Assembly (NCBI GenBank): GCA_910574455.1
Contig: CAJSYZ010000007.1
Location: 4,525,302 to 4,589,301 of the forward strand
Direction of reading: 5' to 3'
Origin: Trichaptum fuscoviolaceum
Lineage: Eukaryota; Basidiomycota; Agaricomycetes; Hymenochaetales; Trichaptaceae
Length of the DNA stretch: 64,000 nt
Position 1 is the first letter of the stretch; every line of letters begins with the position of its first letter. Of the stretch, positions 61,555 through 64,000 are shown one piece after another. The notes under the pieces are model-generated. The model was given only the letters and a program-made list of their open reading frames with translations. It made no database searches and was not told the DNA's origin. Both the position numbers and the translations under genes were made by a program.

Positions 61555-62342
61555 TCAAAGACTTGCAAATGTCATTCGCAAAGATTTGATATTCGATAAT
61601 CGCTCCTTGTAGTCCGAGAATTTGTAGATCAATGACAAACGATATCCTAATAGAACTGGCAGCATCTCATGTGACACTCCTCGTAAGTAGACCATCGACG
61701 ACATAGAGAATTCCGAAGAGCCCGCAAAGTCGATATTCGTCGTTTTCGCCTCATACGTGAACCGTACTTGAGCACCGGTATATAAGGAGGGTAGCAGAAG
61801 CTCAAATATATGACCTTCCGTTGGAATATGACCGCCGCTATTATGTCAAGAATAAGATATAACGTACGACACTAACAAGAGATAGTCACAGCACCATGAG
61901 CCAGCCCCGCAGAGAACCAGCCTATCAAGAGTCAACTTCTTGCGTACGCCGGCCTCAAAGCCGGCCTTTTGTACGAAATCATTGAACAGGGAGTTTCTGA
62001 TAGAAAATTTCGAGGCAGGCAGCATCCAACAGTGAGGATCTTTCGCATGTACAGATGCAAGTCCTTTTATTGATCCTGCCTCACGGTCCGTCAGCGGCAA
62101 AGAAATCGCGCCAATACCCTTTACATAAAGGCCCAAGATCGGGGCGTCAGCATAGTTGTGGCCTGCCGTGATTGGAGCTTCTTCGACAAGCGGAACCTTT
62201 GCCAGCGTATCAGATAATAGGGTCTGTAACGTGGTGGAGTGTTAGTGCAATATCCTAACTGCATAATGTAAGTCATATCCATACCCGAAAGTCTTGGATT
62301 TTCAGACGATTGCGATCTTTGGCGCTTGGCATGACGGAAAGT
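61555..62342 (-). CDS. Truncated 2OG-Fe(II)-oxygenase-like protein, copy 7
   Basis: Frame open, with GGHIP in exon 3, same junction-derived stop as in units 2-6. Confidence 0.7.
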
Positions 62343-64000
62343 ACAAAAGAGAAGGGTATGAGGTGAGTCCCCCAAGTGATGATAAAAGGTAAAGAATGGG
62401 AGAAAATAAGCCAGAGCAGTGTACTATTTGAAGTGAAGGGGATGGCTTTGCGGCTTTGTGGTATAGCCAACGAAGTGACACGTCAGAGTAGCCCCCGCAG
62501 CATCTTTCATGAGGCAATGACGAACAAAGACACGAGAATGCGATAACTGAACAATTTAATGTGGCTCATACGGTTAATTCAGCAGAACGAGCTACAAAGA
62601 CCAGAACATAACCGCAGATCATTCTCACCCACCGAGAGTACTGCCATACATTTTATCGAGCTGAAGCGAAGGACGAAGAGATATGCGAAGGTGTTTGCTT
62701 GAATTAAACAAGGTACAATATTGCTATGATAATGCAGTCCTGTCGGATTGGTTCGTACGGAAACTCGATTTATCCTGCATCGAATCTAGAAGAGACATTA
62801 GCCTCACGACCACTCTAAAATAACAGAGATATAGCAAACCATTGTTAGTCTTATATTCTATTACAGTATTCTGTGGTAAGTCGAGAACACGGCGTATGGT
62901 ATCCCTAAGAGAACATTCAACGGTCTATAGTAGCAAGGAGAGAAAATCACGCACTTTATTTTCTGATTTACTTTGGAATCACTTCCACGCCTGTTCCATA
63001 CACTAAGGATATCTTCGCTCTGCCTCACACTCAACGTACATCCACAAATTTCAGGCTCAGACGCGTCCTCAGCCCCATTAACGTTCGCGGCCCTCCAGCT
63101 TCCCGAATCTGTCCCGGCGCCAGGCGCAGCAGCATCGCCATTTGACTCGCAGTCGTCGAACTGGTCGCCAACTACAGCCATAACTATCTCCTCCCATAAT
63201 CTGTCCGCAACACCCTTCTTGAGCCGAATGATCCATTTTCCGCCTTGCAGATTGACCGGGTCCTCCCAAACGGGCCGCCGGATCCCGGAATGGAAGAGAA
63301 GGTAGTCGGTCGTGGGCTGTAGCGTAGATGGTGGGTTGAGGTGTGTCCAGAGGGACCAAAAGGATTCAATCTGGAGAGCCGTTAGTCAACGCAGTGAAAG
63401 AAACCAATGCAGACGCTTACAGAACTGAAGGATGAAATCTTCTTGATCCCCTCCTCGTAGTTTGTCGTGGTGACTTTGTTCCCCGGTGCTCGTTGTTGGC
63501 GAAACCAAAATACCCATCTAGCTCATGCAATTTGAAATGAGAAGGGGTGATAAGAACGCTATAATGCACGTACGTGTTTCTCAGAGGATGTACGGTTACA
63601 GCAACAGTACCGTTACTTGCGGTGCTGACTCCCTGCTTCTCCTTATTAGTTGGTTTTTCGTCTCCTGATGAGCTCGTCGAGACAGAAGTTGAGAAATGTT
63701 TGGACGATGGCACCCGAGGTCGCGGTGCTGTCGAATTCGGGTTTGCTGTCGCCGTCATTGTCGTCGTACTCGACGCATTTTGAGCTCCATTGCTCGAATT
63801 CGCAAGGAAGCGGGATTGTGAATGGTTTGAGAAATATCCGGCGATAGTTAAGGTGTCAAGCTCTTGTAATAATGATACGGGTGATTTGATAGGAATGGGA
63901 GATGCGTAGATGACATGGCGGTGTCGGTGGAGTATTGAAGTTTAGGAGTGCTGGATGGTCGCGGAGGTAAGGAAAGTTACTGTGCTGGCAACTGCCGATG
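61565..64000. repeat. Tandem unit 7, cut by window end
   Basis: Holds the 2OG gene, the eIF4E gene and part of the eIF4E upstream region. The array therefore continues beyond the window. Confidence 0.96.
62724..63758 (-). CDS. eIF4E-like protein, copy 7
   Basis: Intact and near-identical to copy 6, sharing the GTVAVTV change. Confidence 0.85.

Larger units (their letters stand above)
52114..61564. repeat. Tandem unit 6 (9451 bp), most divergent
   Basis: Shortest complete unit. The motif block is about 1.8 kb, with several motif-bounded losses and one extra hairpin module. The degenerate region and gene remnant (about 57090-58930) carry many base substitutions not seen elsewhere. Confidence 0.96.

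Noticed and set aside
1944..64000. rDNA array or telomeric/subtelomeric repeat
   Set aside because: The 10 kb period is reminiscent of rDNA, but no rRNA-like sequence was recognised, protein genes fill the unit, and no TTAGGG-type runs are present.

Overview
The window is eukaryotic and most probably comes from a basidiomycete fungus (Agaricomycetes). The coding sequences are split by 50-61 nt GT...AG introns, some with CTAAC-type branch sites. The recognisable proteins are of fungal type: a 2OG-Fe(II)-oxygenase-like protein, an eIF4E-like protein and an AIG1-like P-loop GTPase. One TATA box sits upstream of a CT-rich initiator tract. I saw no rRNA, tRNA, telomere repeat or CRISPR array.

The dominant feature is a head-to-tail tandem array of a 9.5-10.2 kb unit that fills positions 1944-64000: six complete units (starts at 1944, 11435, 21610, 31833, 42071, 52114) and a seventh cut by the window end (61565 on). 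The layout of each unit is constant, in + strand order: (1) a truncated 2OG-oxygenase-like gene on the minus strand; (2) a four-exon eIF4E (class II-like) gene on the minus strand; (3) a 1.8-2.7 kb block of short interspersed motifs, with three main families, one an AT-cored hairpin; (4) about 1.3 kb of degenerate sequence; (5) a TATAAATA promoter on the plus strand; (6) intron-bearing but unidentified sequence; (7) a P-loop GTPase on the plus strand. The GTPase stop codon lies 5 bp from the convergent stop codon of the 2OG gene of the next unit.

The left flank (1-1943) explains how the array arose. The 2OG gene of unit 1 runs past the unit boundary into its own C-terminal half (about 1402-1943). 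In every later unit the same gene is cut at that point and joined to sequence downstream of the GTPase. The array therefore looks like repeated duplication of a segment running from the middle of the 2OG gene to just past the GTPase. Further left lie an imperfect foldback (846-1035) and a repetitive, retroelement-like stretch with small covarying hairpins (281-760).

The units are not identical. Units 5 and 6 share an exact 200-bp deletion between two copies of one motif, unit 6 has further motif-bounded losses and one extra hairpin module, and units differ by cassette swaps upstream of the eIF4E gene. Single-base frameshifts hit the eIF4E copy of unit 3 and the 2OG copy of unit 4. About 5.4 kb of unit 1 (3600-9050) is full of one-base indels, which could be real decay or poor consensus. 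The GTPase tail is identical in protein sequence in all six copies. I see no evidence that the three genes act in one pathway; their common feature is co-amplification.
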